Position numbers and translations under genes: made by a program
In this document: positions 64,000 through 64,000 of the stretch, one piece after another
Layout of the letters: every line of letters starts with the position of its first letter
Position numbering within the stretch: the stretch's first letter is position 1
The notes under the pieces: model-generated
What the model was told of the DNA's origin: nothing
Databases searched by the model: none
The model's input: only the letters and a program-made list of their open reading frames with translations
NCBI RefSeq assembly: GCF_001945365.1
Contig: NZ_MSTQ01000003.1
Location: forward strand, 186,001-250,000
DNA: 64,000 nt
Source of the DNA: Pseudomonas reinekei
GTDB lineage: Bacteria; Pseudomonadota; Gammaproteobacteria; Pseudomonadales; Pseudomonadaceae
Reading direction: 5' to 3'

Positions 64000-64000
64000 C

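Overview
The window looks like a chromosomal segment of a fluorescent Pseudomonas (P. fluorescens group). The coding DNA is GC-rich. Many genes match known Pseudomonas proteins, and several blocks keep the gene order of P. aeruginosa: argP/ACT/argO/sodB/bifA/imelysins/MexVW-type pump, then colRS/groESL, and nth next to a PA3496-type gene. Extragenic palindromes of the GTGGGAGC...GCTCGCGA type, typical of this group, sit in many intergenic gaps. I saw no prophage, insertion sequence, CRISPR array, tRNA or rRNA.

Layout. 1-6.1 kb: end of a class I fumarase, then a two-component system (sensor kinase plus sigma-54 activator) and a 2-oxoglutarate-type MFS permease with a clear sigma-54 promoter and candidate activator sites. 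6.4-9.4 kb: a secreted tandem-repeat protein, a flavin reductase-like protein, two small genes and an AraC regulator. 9.6-18.0 kb: a minus-strand catabolic cluster (ThDP 2-oxo acid decarboxylase, aldehyde dehydrogenase, polyamine-type ABC importer) with a divergent LysR regulator. 18.1-24.2 kb: an MBL-fold protein with its divergent LysR gene, a small membrane protein, pobR/pobA for 4-hydroxybenzoate and an MFS drug exporter. 24.3-27.3 kb: a double-Cache periplasmic protein, a coiled-coil membrane protein and a 3-beta-HSD-like reductase. 27.4-32.6 kb: argP, an ACT protein, argO, sodB and bifA. 32.7-38.0 kb: an iron-linked imelysin/di-haem/DUF1513 operon behind a candidate Fur box. 38.1-42.3 kb: an RND efflux pair. 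42.4-47.1 kb: colRS with its methyltransferase/inaA envelope operon, and a PAP2 phosphatase. 47.3-52.9 kb: groESL, fxsA, a HugZ-like protein, an SDR and apbC. 53.1-59.9 kb: metG, a reduced Rnf-like cluster, nth and a PA3496-type small gene. 60.0-61.9 kb: a lone NarL-type response regulator beside an AT-rich island with one unrecognised membrane protein. 62.0-64.0 kb: argG and the end of motY.

The most unusual object is the Rnf-like cluster (55246-58995). Genes resembling rnfA, B, D, G and E are packed with overlapping ends, but rnfC, the NADH-oxidising subunit, is absent. The RnfB-like protein lacks its usual N-terminal membrane anchor and carries a long charged helical tail of the kind normally found on RnfC. 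RnfA has lost both cysteines, and RnfE one of two, that hold the intramembrane [2Fe-2S] cluster in classical Rnf. FMN sites and the RnfB ferredoxin clusters are kept. This suggests a rewired membrane redox complex with a different electron donor and path. Other points worth following are the 13-residue repeat protein, the AT-rich island, the dyad between colS and the methyltransferase, and the sigma-54 promoter region of the permease.
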